Shown here in pieces: positions 1 through 11,722 of a stretch of 64,000 bases of DNA. The position numbers and the translations under genes were made by a program. The DNA comes from Acanthosoma haemorrhoidale (taxonomy: Eukaryota; Arthropoda; Insecta; Hemiptera; Acanthosomatidae): contig OV884013.1 of assembly GCA_930367205.1 (NCBI GenBank), positions 121,435,827-121,499,826 on the forward strand, read 5' to 3'. The notes below the pieces were generated by a model, which saw only the letters and a program-made list of their open reading frames with translations, did no database searches and had not been told where the DNA came from. Each line of letters starts with the position of its first letter. Positions within the stretch are counted from its first letter, which is position 1.

Positions 1-1011
1 TATTTTAGCTTCTATTTAAAAGCATGTTGCATAATAACATGTAAAGTAATCTTGAACATGTAATAATATTTAGTAACAATTTGAATTGATAAATAAATGT
101 ACAGTTTTCTTATCGCTCTATCAGCTTCTAGAGGACTAAATAAAGCATAACAATAAACATAAAACCATAAAACTATTATCTATAATATAATATAAAATAT
201 AAATATAATTAACATAAAACAATAAACATCATATTCATCGGTCTTCATTCCCACCGCTGCCAACCCTTCCACCCTTTTCGCTCTTCAGTCAACCATCACT
301 AACAGAAACTTCTAACCTCACTACTTGGATTATATATCATTCAGACTGATAAGAATTTTGAAATGGTTTTCATCAAGTTCTATTTGGTAGCTCGGTGGCG
401 ATGAGACTGAATAGCAAGAGAGCCTCTGACTGAAAGATGGTACCAGGAAACGTCTCTTTAATTCGATTAGATGACAATAGGAAGCTGATAGTATCAAATC
501 CACCGCGTGGATCTTAACAATGGACGTACCACCGACTTTTTCTTTTTCTTCTCCTTCTCTCCTGACTCCATTGACACGGAGGCAGCTCGGGATTTATGCC
601 CCCATTGTGCCCCCCCTGTTCCCCATCCTCGGGGTGTAAGCGAGTTCTTATTACTACTGGCTCTTGTCGCTGGAGTTCACAGGAGTCTTCTTCCCACACT
701 TTTGTCCGGATGTAGCGTTGAAATAATCTTGATAAAACATACCTCAGGTAGCACCGGAAACGTCTAACAGGTAATCCTCGAATGAATACCGGCCGCCTGA
801 TTAACATGGTACATGATCAAATCGTGGCCCTCATGGGGATCATAGTACGTTAATGAAGGCCCCATTGTGTGCTATTTACTTACACAAAATAGTTCTTATC
901 CCCCTTTAATTGGCTTTGATAGTTACATGCCTTTCAAAAGTTCAAAACCACACTAAAAACTGTAGTCCTTTCCGTTAATTGTAATAATATTTTTGTACTA
1001 ACGTATGGTCA
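1..1011. other. AT-rich unique sequence, no gene recognised
   Basis: No recognisable gene. Overlapping short open frames on both strands at 507-807 lie over a pyrimidine-rich tract near 530-620. Their predicted proteins (runs of Phe and Ser on one strand, of Arg and Lys on the other) are what such a tract would give by chance. Confidence 0.5.
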
Positions 1012-1025
1012 TAATGTTATAATTT

Positions 1026-1635
1026 TTTTTAATATATATAACTTCTTTATTGTGCTATCGTTACAATCTGCCTTATTAGGCAATAAGTAATTAAGATAAA
1101 TGTTCTCATTCATACAATATTTACAATTCATCATTCACTCGCTCATTCATACAATATTTACAAACAGCCCAGTGGCCTCCAGAATCCACATGTTTGTCAC
1201 CTCCCTCGCATGCGAAAGAGGAAGCGGGCCTTCCGTCAGCCGCGCCACCGGACCCGAGCCAGTGGAGGCCGAAAAGAGCGCGAGAGCCACATACGCTCCT
1301 GACATCATTGGAGAAACTGGCCTTTGCCAGGCCTCCCACTGTCACGTTACGGGATTAGGGTGGTTGAATAGGCTACTATCGAATTTCATAAACTTGGATG
1401 GGAGTTCAAGAATGTAAGGTATATTAAGACCGTTATGAATGGTTTTGTTGCTGACGTAATAAGGGGGATTTACTATTGTTCTCAGGACTTTTGATTGGAA
1501 GGATTGAATACGCTTGATGTTCTACTTTTTCGCTGTCCCCGATAGCTCTGTTCCGCATGTCCAGATTGGCTTAAGTATAACTTTGTAGATTAGTAATTTA
1601 TTTTCTATTGAGAGATGGGACTTCCTTTGAAGTAG
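1026..1635 (-). mobile_element. Family A jockey-like LINE, 5'-truncated copy with 14-bp target duplication
   Basis: This is a minus-strand copy. Reading from the right, 1635 down to about 1350 is the decayed C-terminus of the reverse transcriptase (RT), matching the RT reading frames at 9876 and 42985. From 1350 to 1026 comes the GC-rich 3' UTR shared by all family A copies, ending in an AATAAA-type signal and a T run on the plus strand. The element lies between perfect 14-bp direct repeats TAATGTTATAATTT at 1012-1025 and 1636-1649, as expected of target-primed reverse transcription. Frameshifts and stops leave no usable protein. Compared with the other copies, part of the 3' UTR between about 1340 and 1350 is missing. 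Confidence 0.9.
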
Positions 1636-1649
1636 TAATGTTATAATTT

Positions 1650-3626
1650 AACAAAAGATATTTTCTTTAGCTAAAATCAAAATTAACAAAACAAAAAGTA
1701 ATAAGAAACTTGATAAACACCTAGTTTTCCGATCGCAACTCAAGTTGGGACAATATGAATTATACAATCATACGTGAGTAGTCTGCTCGTGGGACGAGGA
1801 ATCAATCACCTTCAATGTCTTCCCCTTTTCCGCATTCTTTCAAACTTTTCAAAAAAAAATTCAAACTGAAATATATCATGGATTCTATCTTTTATATCCA
1901 TCCTCTGGAGTTTCCTCTTCACTATCAACTACAAACAAATATTCTATTCCATTCTATTCTATTTTCGTCCCTATTCTATTCCACTTGCTTGGCCTCTATT
2001 GTTAGAGTCTCAGTAGCAGCAGAACCAGCTTGATCAGAGGATAGTGGCTCCCACGATTCTTTGGGTATTCAAATCACCCAGAGCTAGAATCAGATACGAG
2101 TTAGGTATCAGGTCCACTTCCTATGGGGTGAATCTTTAAAAACCAAGCGAAAAAATACCAATGTTTGACTGTAACGCAGAAATCTGTTAATCTCTATTGT
2201 ATATATATTGTAAATTCGTTATAACAAATGTAAATAACATTACCAAACCATAAGTCATACCAGTGTAAATATTGTAAATAATAAAAGACGCAGCTGCAAA
2301 AAACACGTCAGAGGCCCTTGAAGGGGGTGTCAGGTAGCGATTAGGGGGCTGGGTGGGTCCTGGTCTAGAACAGGCAAGCGTCACCACAACCCTGTGGTCT
2401 GGTTGGTCAGAATAAAATCCCAGATCATTGGTCACTGGGGGCTATATATACCTCCTAGTTTTAGCCGATAAATCATTCTAACTACGGCTCTCTGACTGGT
2501 ACTGGCAGCTGCACTGATGTTTCATGACTTGGCCTTCTCATTTATGAAAACCTCTCTTTCCTAACCTCGCTATGTTTTAGTCCGGCCTTGTCAGACCACA
2601 TACTTCCCTAGCGGGATTCTCTGCCTTCGTCTCGTTAAAACTGGCACCTCCTTGGAAAAGATTTCTTCCTTGCGTACGACTGTCACCTGGGGCCCAACAA
2701 ACTTTGGGATCCGGATGGTTTTCGCCTACCCCCAGATACCGAGTGTAAATTCGTGATCATTCCAAGACCACATAAAATACCTACCCTATACCTCTTCTCC
2801 TGAACATAGTGCACTGTCGGGGCACATACCTATCAGATATGGAGTCAGATAGTACGATAGTAAGACCCGTCATGAAGTAATATTCCAGGTCATACATAGC
2901 CTCACTTCGTCACTAGGGCTAGGGTAACTAGGCACCCCCTTGTAACTAGCACGGCCCAACAATAAGGTGTCGACCTTATTGTCTATTAACTGATCCCTAA
3001 ATAAACCCTTTTCTCCGACAATAAACTTTTGTAAATTACCATCGATGAAACGTTCTAGCACCTGTTGGCACATTAACGGGCTAGTAAACCAATACTCAAA
3101 ATCTATCTGATTTCTTTTTAAAATTATCCTTTAATTTAATTTATAACTTTAAAAAATTATATGTACCTTAGAGCTATGAGGCAGAACGAAAGCTTCGAAC
3201 AAAAAATAATATTTTATTAATACACTTACGAAGAATAGCCCGTTACATTTTTATTCAGTTGATTCTTCACTATAGAAGAAATGTTTATTTTAATTTGTAA
3301 TTAAGACGTATTGTTTACAAACGCTTGTAGTTGATGGGGCTTCTTTTCATCAGTCGAGAATTGTATGGTTTTGATGAGTCTTTTCTCTTCTTTTAATGCG
3401 AGATATAAATTAAAAACATGAGTCAATTTACTTGTTTACAGCTTTATGATATCTCGTAAGTGCAGAAGCAGGGTTCAGTCACGTCGGTGATTCGAGTCAG
3501 AGGACAGATTCAGACAAGCAGACTTTGGGCACTTTTCGAGAATATTTGCCAAATATTTTACTTATTTGTGATTTGTTTTTATTTGATTAAAAGGTAGTCT
3601 ATATTAATAGTTGTGTATTAAATATA
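1650..3626. other. Unique sequence with a pentanucleotide-like microsatellite
   Basis: No gene recognised. Positions 1941-1983 hold a degenerate ATTCT/ATTCC pyrimidine repeat. Around 2280-2450 and 2540-3080 the base composition is less AT-rich than the surroundings. The short minus-strand frames there (2187-2435 and 2870-3073) show no domain I know. Confidence 0.5.
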
Positions 3627-4086
3627 TTTTTTTTTCATACCCCTTTAAAATTTACAGATAATTTTATATATAATTATAGATCCTCAGGCGAATCTCTTTG
3701 CAAATTATTTCTGTATTTCCTGCAGCATCGCTACATTATATACAGGTTTTGTTATTTTATAAAAATTATATAATGAATAAACAAGTATAATGATACACAT
3801 TATACGTGACTGGACTAAACTGACTAATAAAGGTGATGTGGCTCACCTTTTCGATCAACCTTAAAACTAACTTACATACTGATTCTTAACCTAATTTTGT
3901 CCCGACAGTCTGTTGCCATCGATGCGGGAAGGGTGGTGGGGTCATAGTGTTAAACACTGGGTTGGTAAGGTGCTGCAACGAGTCAAGAAACTTGATGCGT
4001 CTCCTGTGGATGAACTCGCCCACCGACGACACACCAAGCAACGGGTGCAGGTCAGCGTTCTTTAACCTCTCAAGAGAGGTATGTCG
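3627..4086 (-). mobile_element. Family B LINE, 3' end
   Basis: Minus-strand copy of the second LINE family. A T run at 3627-3635 marks the 3' tail. The 3' UTR runs to about 3890. The coding end (about 4086 to 3890) matches the C-terminus at 35919-36330, with readable pieces such as NADLHPLLGVSSVGEFIHRR and DSLQHLTNPVFNTMTP (minus strand). The 5' truncation point is near 4086, inside the RT thumb/C-terminal region. I see no clear target duplication. Confidence 0.8.
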
Positions 4087-4594
4087 GAATTTCATAAATT
4101 TTATAAAGAAAAAACTACATATATAAACGAAATTACACAACTCATATACAACTCTTTTTTCTCTATCCTGACTACACCGCCATTCTCGAGTATTTTGTAA
4201 TTTCATATAATAAAAGCAATTATTATTGCACTCGGTTCTTGCCGGAAATAGGAAGTAGGTTGGACCCGTTTAATATACATGATTGCGAGGTACACATGAT
4301 GCCTTGGGAATGAGTGGGGTGAAATTGGCCGTGACTATCGGCAAACAGGACTGCACAATGACTGCGAGATTAGCAATCACACACGCACATGAAAGTGAGC
4401 ACTGCAAGCTCTAATGGTGCCATTATCCACTGATTGCTTGACCTCTTGTTTCACTTACATTCGCTTGTCTGTCTCGTTTCGTCTTCCGTTTCCTCTAGTT
4501 GGTCGCTTTACCTGACCGATTAACGTTCCTACATTTTTTAAAGGTATTCATCTATTTGGATGCGTTTTTTTTATATATACAACAAATGATAATA
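4087..4594. other. Unique sequence, nothing recognised
   Basis: No coding or repeat signal recognised between the family B fragment and the mariner-type element. The composition is mixed, with no long frame. Confidence 0.5.
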
Positions 4595-5442
4595 AAGGTT
4601 GTCCCAGAATTAACGCAAGATTTGAATTTGCCGCCGTTTGTGCAGTAAAGTGCTGGCAACCCTAAAAAAAACGCAATTTGACAGCTGACAGTTTAGGGTT
4701 AGTAAAAATGGAGCGTTACACGATAGAACAACGTGTCTTTATTCTTGAAGATTATCTCAAAAAAAATGAAAGTTTTGCGGCCACAGCTCGAAAATTTCAT
4801 ACAAAATTTTGTCGGAATAGTGTTTTGACTTCATCAACTGTGAAGGGATTAATTGAAAAATTTAGGGAGACTGGATCAGTTGGAGACACTAAATACACTG
4901 GTCGTCCAAAAACAAGCCAATGTCAATATCGAAGCAGTGCGTGAGAGTGTTGTTGAAAATCCATAACACAGTTCTTTGTGGCGAAATTGGATGATATTGA
5001 TGTGGCCAATATGTGGTTTCAACAAGATGGTGCCGCATGCCATACAGCCCATGAAAGAATTCAAATACTGCATGGGATATTTCCAGGTCGTGTGCTCTCT
5101 CGTTTCGGCGATCAGAATTGGCCCCCTAGATCGTGTGATTTAACACCTTTAGATTTATTTTTATGGGGTTATTTGAAGTCAAAGGTGTATGTCAACAAGC
5201 TCACATCCACCCGGGTATTAAAAGATGAAATTCAACCACATTTATGCCAAATGGTCATGGAAAATTTCTACAAAAGAGTGCGTATGTGCCAGAAAAGTCG
5301 TGGAGGCCATTTTCCCGATGTGTTATTCCATAAATAACCCTATCCTATTCACTTCATAATTCAATAAAAAAATAACCTCAAAAATACCAAAAACTGTGTT
5401 TTCTTTTTAAATTAAATCTTGCGTTAATTCTGGGACACCCTT
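4595..5442 (+). mobile_element. Mariner-superfamily transposon with 41-residue D-D spacing, internally deleted copy 1
   Basis: An 848-bp element with terminal inverted repeats of 29 bp (4595-4623 and 5414-5442, one mismatch), core GTCCCAGAATTAACGCAAGA. It is flanked by TA dinucleotides at 4593-4594 and 5443-5444, the target duplication of the IS630/Tc1/mariner superfamily. Inside are the two ends of a transposase; the middle third is gone. The second copy at 47315 shares the same deletion junction, so the deletion happened before both insertions and the family spread as a non-autonomous derivative. Confidence 0.9.
4708..5337 (+). pseudogene. Mariner-type transposase, internal deletion and frameshift
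   Basis: The N-terminal piece starts at the ATG at 4708 (MERYTIEQRVFILEDY) and encodes the first helix-turn-helix, including LIEKFRETGSVGDTK and a GRP-like linker. A loss of about 5 bp near 4915 (relative to the copy at 47389) shifts the frame and gives a stop at 4944. After the shared deletion near 4965, the C-terminal catalytic part runs open from 4978 to the TAA at 5337. It carries the second catalytic Asp in WFQQDGAACHT and the third in CDLTPLDLFLWGYLKS. Forty-one residues separate the two, which fits the DD41D (rosa-like) lineage rather than classical DD34D mariners. The region that should hold the first Asp is deleted, so the protein cannot be active. Confidence 0.85.
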
Positions 5443-7497
5443 TATATAGCGTTGTGGTTGTTACCTTGCTAGCTTAATTTCAGATTAAAATCCAGACACA
5501 TCCAAAATAAAATAATCTCTTTGATAACGATGGGGTAATGTTTATTGGAAATGTTAAAATTAACTTTGAGTGTAACAAATTTAATTTTTTCTTATATTTT
5601 GATAATTTATGATTATAAACTGCCAATTTCGAATGCGTGGATTCTTTAAAGGAAAATTTTTAAAACGTAATAAGAGGAAGTTTCAGGCGTAGCTGATAAA
5701 GCGATTACCTTTTGTGTGACTGGATTTTATTTATTCTTATTATTTATCTTTTGAGGCAGTTAAACTTTTTAGGCAATGAAGCTTACTGAACCATGTATTC
5801 AGTACCTTCTACCTAAGCAGAACAGGGCGTTCTTCTTCTGACCAGTTATGTCCATAGTTTGACCATTTATTTCTCAAAACAAAATATTGGTGCCTTCTGA
5901 GTCTTGGGGAACGTTCTGAAACCAACGACGAAATCGCCAAAGAAACATTCCCGAATAGCTAATAGCCCTATTCACAAGACTCCAAAGTGTGTCGAGAAGC
6001 TTTTAGCAAGGTTTCGATCACCGATCATCGAAGAAACAAGAAGGTCCCATGAACTGAACAGAGAAGTACCAGAGCTTACCGGATTGTTCGCACAGGATAG
6101 GCCAGACAAGGCACCTCCATTGAATTACACAGCTAGTTCGTGATACCTGGAGGAAGTGGAGCGTAACAAGGGACCATAGGAACAGGAAGACCTCAGGATC
6201 TCTGAGCCCAGCTGCACCCTAATCATGGAAGTATGAATCTCTTGGACTGGCTGAAATCGTTAAAATTGTCTGGCGAGATGGAAGTCTAGGAACTAAAAAC
6301 GGAAAGAACAAAACTAGAAAACAACGAACACCAAAAAGTGGTTTCAAGTATTAGTGCCGCGCCAAAAAACCTCAAACCCAATCAAATAAATATTTGGTTT
6401 CCCACGAAATCATTATATACTAAATACTTTATGTGATACTCAGTAAAATATTATAATTAGGTATATTATGTTTATAGAATGATTATTATATTGTCTCTAT
6501 ATTTTGTCCGGAAATCATAATTATGATCATTTTTTTTTTTCTGTTCCAGGTATGTACTGATAATAATGTCTCAGAGATACAAAATCGTAAGTACCTGTTA
6601 TATAAACATTAAACTACGAAAAAAAAAAGTTGCTGCACGTATGTTTGTCGATTCTTATCTACTACATCTTTAAAAGAAATTTTGTTTGAAAATGATCCAT
6701 CATAAGATTAACTCATATGAACAATTACTGAATACAAAAAAAAATAATTAAGATTTAAAAACAAATTAAAATCATTTCATAAAAATAAACGATATGGATT
6801 CAAACAATAACAGCATGTTTTGAAAAATTTCGAGTTAACAGTAAATTTTTGTTGTAGTGTGGATCCTTATATATAATTAATAGTAACATGTGACAATGAA
6901 AAAAAATTTACTAGTCCGGGAGCCCAACTAACAGAACTACCCTGCAAGAGGTAAGGCATTATACGAAAAGATAAGATGTTTTATTTATCGTTTTTGTAAA
7001 TTCAAATTTTGTTACGGAATGGTTTGAAATATTGTTAATAATTATCTCACGTTTGTGTCACTGCTCTGGTATAATAGTTTTTATCTGGCTAATAACTATT
7101 AATAATAAAATAAGGTGGTTTTTTAGCATAGTGTTTGATCGCTGTTTTGTCCTTCGTTTTCAAAACAGATTTATTTTTGCCGCTGGTTCGTCATCATCAT
7201 ATTGTTTGTTTTTCGTGATTGCGCTCACCAGGGACTGATAGCAGCTTTAGAATTGGCTCATGAAAAATATCCTTAACTCTTCAATATTGTATATTTTTTA
7301 AAATAAACCTAGATTATAATTTGATTAGTTAGTTTATACAGTTGTGAATTAATAGAGCATTTCGTAGATTTGATGTGATTGACGGATGAATAAATGACTA
7401 TAATCCATGCAAATTTTGAATGTCACATTCCTAGCGAAAGAGTAAGTAATTTGAACCAGGGAAATTGTCACAGCTTAGATAGAGCCACTGACGCTCA
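5443..7497. other. Unique sequence with one unrecognised 79-codon frame
   Basis: A plus-strand frame at 5904-6143 encodes a basic, charged 79-residue peptide (starts MGNVLKPTTKSPKKHSRIAN). The surrounding sequence to about 6360 is less AT-rich than the rest. I recognise no domain and see no splice partner; it could be a decayed exon, a repeat fragment or chance. The remainder is AT-rich with homopolymer runs and no signal. Confidence 0.35.
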
Positions 7498-7625
7498 CTC
7501 ATGTGTGGTAAGAATTAGCCAGTGCCTGGATTCCCAATAACGGGTTAGTTACAGGAGGTCTCGAAGCCATTGCCGCTTCAATCTCTCTGGAGGATTGTAG
7601 AGATGTGTGGAGCTAGGTTGTGGTT
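7498..7625 (-). mobile_element. Diverged relative of the family A LINE, 3' fragment
   Basis: About 130 bp that resembles the family A segment around the end of the RT frame and the start of the 3' UTR (compare GAAGCCATTGCCGCTTCA here with the family A equivalent near 8680). It is clearly more diverged, with a different downstream part. The same variant recurs on the opposite strand at 11190-11303, so it is a separate subfamily rather than random decay. Confidence 0.6.
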
Positions 7626-8339
7626 AATTTGGTATGAAATTAATTGTTTAATAAAGTGTATGCGCAGTGTTTTTTGGCGACGTAGAATGGGGCATTTACT
7701 ATTTAACTTATAACTTTGTATTTAAAAGGATATTGGCTGGCTTTGAAGTTTAAGCAGTTATATCTATTTTTCCAAATTTATTTTATCCTGACTAATCTTT
7801 ATTTCTAGGCAGCCTATCATCTTTTAATGAAGTCATGTTTTCTTTTTTTTTTTTTTTTTTTTATATTTGTCACTTATTATATTATAACAATAGGGAATCC
7901 TTTGAAAATACAGTGAACAATTAAATGGGAAAGTCTGGTCACGCAACGGTCAAGGAGACCGGCCAGTGGTTTTGAGATTGAGGGAGGTGAGAGGGCTAAC
8001 TGCATTAGTTAAAGGGCCTTACCTGCCGGTTCGCTGGTTGCCAGCTATTTCCACTTAGTCCTGCCTCTCCTAGACTCCATTGTTGGACGACCCCTCGAGG
8101 ACGTCCTCTTAGGGAAGTCGCTCGGAGATCGGATCGCTTGCCTCCGTTGTATTCCGCTCTCTGTGTGGTCATTGAAGCATAAAACATCTGTATCGTCAAA
8201 TTTGTCGAAGGATTATTTTCGTGTGTTTTCGTTGAAACCATCTTTTAAAAACATAATCCATATGATTATTGCAAAGATCAACGGGGAAAATTCTACCTAA
8301 ATTCAGAACCTTTTCCAGATGGTCTTATGTCTGTCAATA
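7626..8339. other. Unique sequence with a long T run
   Basis: A T run near 7840-7861 may be the reverse-strand tail of an unrecognised retroposed sequence. Positions 7940-8240 are less AT-rich and carry a 78-codon minus-strand frame (8005-8241) without a recognisable domain. Confidence 0.4.
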
Positions 8340-8805
8340 TTTTTTTTTTTTTTTTTTGGTTGAAATTACAATCTGCCTTAATACTTAATAGGCAATAAAT
8401 AATTGAGATAAAAGTTCTCATTCATACCATATTTACAATTTATCATTCATACAATATTTACAAACAGCCCAGAGGCCTCCCAAATCCACATGGTTGTCAC
8501 CTCCCTCGCATGCGAAAGAGAATGCGGAGTCTTAGAGAGTCCCCCACGCTCCTCCGTCAGCCGCGTCACAGGACCGAGCCAGCGGAGGCTGACCAAGAGC
8601 GAAAGAGCCACATCAGGACATGATCGGAGAAACTGGCCATTGCTAGGACTCCCACTGTCACGCATTTATAGCAGGTCACGAGGCCATTGCCGTTTCAGTC
8701 TCCGAGGAGGATTATAGGGATGAGTGGTGCAGTGCAATGACTGTGCTAGGGGATTAGGGTGGTTGTATAAGTTACTATGGAATTTCATGAATTTGGAAGG
8801 GAATA
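8340..8805 (-). mobile_element. Family A LINE, 3' UTR copy
   Basis: Minus-strand copy. A T run at about 8340-8357 is the poly(A) tail. The GC-rich 3' UTR follows to about 8745, and the match to family A stops at about 8805, just inside the RT C-terminus. Open frames on both strands at 8447-8717 are accidental readings of the GC-rich 3' UTR; the same paired frames recur in other copies. No convincing target duplication is visible. Confidence 0.85.
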
Positions 8806-9863
8806 TATCGCAAAATTGAATTGTAAATTGAAAAGTTTGCTAGTTCCGCAAACGTTTCGGATTTCCTAATTAGAAAACTATTCTGATTTTCCCTCTAAAT
8901 CTACACTTAAAAGACTACAAATAATTTAAAAGTATTCACTAAATAAAAACTACGAATTAAGTCGTTCTAATCCTTATGTAGTTGGCATATTTGTTTTTGT
9001 ATCAATAATTTCTGTCACCAACGCTGATGATTTCACTGTATTTTAGTCCCCTTAGTATTGGCCTATTATCAGATTAAAATCAAACTAGGCTGGGAAACAC
9101 ACACGAGGCAAAGTATTTTTTTTTTTGTCAATTCTTTGACGGTTATCAATTGGCTAAGGATTGAATTTTTGTTCGACCCACTTAACTCCATGTAAAGTCA
9201 ATAATTACGCTATTATTCAAAAACTGATCTTGGGATTTGCCTCTTTCTCTGCTTCGTTAAATAATTTTCGTATTATGTTCTTTCAAGCTGTTTTATGAGC
9301 TTATGATGTGCAAACAAGAGGAGCTTTGTACATAAGTCGAAATAATTATGCTCTTGTTTTGATACTCGTGACATATTATTGACTAAAGCGTTGCTATTTT
9401 CCTGTTTAATCGTTTGGTGGTTGAACCCCCGAGAACGCCCTCCAGTCAGAGAGGGCTTGTGGTGGTTATGATGTTTGTCTGCAGCTATGGTTACCTTCTC
9501 CCACTTGGAGATAAAGTGCTTTTCTACCATCGGGAGCACTTGTATTGAGTATAAAGCACTCACCGGCTCTGCTCAATCCCTGGCCGCGCCAGGTTTACTC
9601 CAAAAACAATATTAATTTTTTTTTTGTTACAAAACCGGTTTAAGAAACAGTCAGTATTGACTGAAATACGATTGATGGTATTTCTTTGCAAACTATGTAA
9701 CGTCTTAATGTTCCAAACAAGTAAAACATGAGTCAATATCATCATACCGATCTCTACATTGAAAATTAATGACAAAAACAATCGTTTGTATGTAGATTGG
9801 ATAAAAATTATTCAAAAACTTATTGAGTAATTACCATATTCTTCTTACAAATTATTGATCCTT
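8806..9863. other. Unique sequence with a 96-codon unrecognised frame
   Basis: A minus-strand frame at 9273-9563 encodes 96 residues (starts MSALYSIQVLPMVEKH, with a His-rich stretch DKHHNHHKP). No family recognised and no repeat match elsewhere in the window. It may be chance. Confidence 0.35.
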
Positions 9864-9875
9864 ACTATTACAGAC

Positions 9876-10303
9876 ATTCCTCTCCCTGTGTCTGAGACAG
9901 TGCGGTATTTAGGCTTCCATCTCGACAAAAGACTGACCTGGAACCCACACACGAGACTAAAAAGACAAGAACTAAACAGACGCTTTGGACAACTGTACAG
10001 ACTACATCAAAGGACATCCCATCTCTCAATAGAAAATAAATGACTTATTTACAAAGTTATACTGAAGCCAATCTGGACATACGGAATAGAGCTATGGGGG
10101 ACAGCAAAAAAGTCGAACATCAAGTGCATCCAATCCTTTCAATTAAAAGTCCTGAGAACAATAGTAAATGCCCCTTATTACGTCAGCAACAAAACCCTTC
10201 ACAATGATCTGAATATACCCTATATTCTTGAACTCATCCCTTCCAAGTTCATGAAATTTCATAGTAACCTATCAAACCACCCTAATTCCCTAGCACAGTC
10301 ATA
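9876..10303 (+). pseudogene. Reverse transcriptase C-terminus (jockey-like), nonsense-broken
   Basis: In frame from the element's first bases: the RT thumb-entry motif VRYLGFHLDKRLTWNPH, then LNRRFGQLYRLHQRTSHLSI. A TGA at 10041-10043 replaces the TTA (Leu) found in the other copies. Reading continues in the same frame (LIYKVILKPIWTYGIELWGTA) to a stop near 10303. The motif order VRYLG-LDKRLTW followed by IWTYGIELWG is typical of jockey-clade RTs. The palm domain with the catalytic Asp residues is absent because of the truncation. Confidence 0.88.
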
Positions 10304-10717
10304 GCACTGCACCACTCTAATCCTCCTCGGAGACTAAAACGGCAGTGGCCTCGTGACCTACTATAAATGCGTTACAGTGGGAATCCTTGCAATTGGAAGT
10401 TTCTCCAATCATGTCCTGAGCGTATGTGGCTCTCGCGCTTTTGGTCAGCCTCCGCTGGCTCTTATCCGGTGACGCGGCTGACGCAGGGGCGTGGGAGACT
10501 CCCCAAGACTCCGCTTCCTCCTTCGATGCGAGGGAGGTGACAACCATGTGGACTTCGGGGGCCCCTGGGCTGTTTGTAAATATTGTATGAATGAGCGAGT
10601 GAATGATGAATTGTAAATATGGTATGAATGATGACATTTATCTCAATTACTCATTGCCTAATAAAAGGCAGATTGTAGTTTTATCTTAATAAAATTGATT
10701 GAAAAAAAAAAAAAAAA
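9876..10717 (+). mobile_element. Family A jockey-like LINE, 5'-truncated, with 12-bp target duplication and poly(A) tail
   Basis: The best-delimited copy in the window. It starts inside the RT frame, runs through the whole 3' UTR and ends in a poly(A) tail of about 16 A at 10702-10717. Perfect direct repeats ACTATTACAGAC flank it at 9864-9875 and 10718-10729. The intact target duplication and tail suggest a fairly recent insertion. Truncation at the 5' end is the usual outcome of incomplete target-primed reverse transcription. Confidence 0.95.
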
Positions 10718-10729
10718 ACTATTACAGAC

Positions 10730-11189
10730 TTTTTTTTTGTTTAATGAGAAAGATTATGTGGTCAGTATCATGTTCCCTAATTCTGGTTTTCCCCCATCGA
10801 ATCCCATAAAATACGAAGTAACCAGTTTTACGCTAGTCGTTAAGAATGTAATACGTTAAAACAAAGGTTATCAGTAAACCTATGTTGACTACTTATTAGT
10901 AATTAATATTACTACCCTATTATTTAAAGTTGTAGTTGGTTAATGAGAGAGACAACTTTGCGGGACCAGGTGAAGCCTACGCCTGGCGAACATTCTGAAT
11001 AGCAATCATTTCCCTTGATTGACATTTCAATGGTTTGTCGCATTGTATTGTTATCTTTTGTAGTATAATAATTTTGACTATAATATTTTATATTAAACAT
11101 TTCGTACAGTCGACTCAATATCAGGGGCTAGGTAATGAAAGTAAACAGAATTAAAATCAATCCAATTAGTTGTACCTTAGAAATACCTT
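10730..11189. other. Unique AT-rich sequence
   Basis: Nothing recognised between two LINE fragments. Confidence 0.5.
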
Positions 11190-11303
11190 GCTCCACACAT
11201 CTCTACAACCCTCCTGAGATATAGATGGGTCAATGGCTTCGAGACCTCCTGTAATTAACCCGTTATTAGCAATCCAGGCACTGGCTAGTTCTAACCACAC
11301 AAT
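11190..11303 (+). mobile_element. Diverged family A relative, 3' fragment
   Basis: Reverse complement of the variant at 7498-7625, sharing the stretch around GGCTTCGAGACCTCCTGTAA. Only about 40 bp separate it from the typical family A copy that starts at 11346 on the same strand, so two related LINE tails lie head to tail here. Confidence 0.6.
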
Positions 11304-11345
11304 GTGATAATATTATGCGCTAAAGATTGTTCGTTACATTGCATA

Positions 11346-11722
11346 CAGCACAGTCATTGCACTGCACCACTCATCCCTACAATCCTCGGAGACTGAAACG
11401 GTAGTGGCCTCGTGACCTGCTATAAGTGCGTAACAATAGGAGCCCTGGCAATGGCCAGTTTCTCCAATCATGTCCTGAGCGTATGTGGCTCTCGCGTTCT
11501 TCGTCATCCTCCACTGGATCTTATCCAGTGACGCGGCTGACGGAGGAGCGTGGGGGACTTTCCAAAACTCATCTTCCTTTTTCGCACGCGAGGAAGGTGA
11601 CAACCATGTGGATTTGGGGGGCCTCTGGACTGTTTGTAAATATTGTAAGAATGAGCGAGGGAATGATGAATTAGTCAATTACTTATTTATTGCGTAATAA
11701 GGCAGATTGTAATTTTAGCAGA
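11346..11722 (+). mobile_element. Family A LINE, 3' UTR copy
   Basis: Plus-strand copy that begins at AGCACAGTCATTGCACTGCA, just past the RT end, and contains the GC-rich 3' UTR and the terminal GGCAGATTGTAATTTTAGCA box. It has lost a clean poly(A) tail. The open frames on both strands at 11334-11697 are 3' UTR artefacts. No clear target duplication is visible. Confidence 0.82.

Noticed and set aside
507..807. Overlapping 86- and 97-codon frames on opposite strands
   Set aside because: They follow from a pyrimidine-rich tract; no domain, no repeat support, low-complexity peptides.
1100..1417. Open frames on both strands across GC-rich parts at 1100-1417, 8447-8717, 10317-10637, 11334-11697, 17024-17245, 38307-38676, 45440-45673 and 52307-52709
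   Set aside because: All lie in the family A LINE 3' UTR; the same frames recur with different breaks in each copy, so they are not genes.
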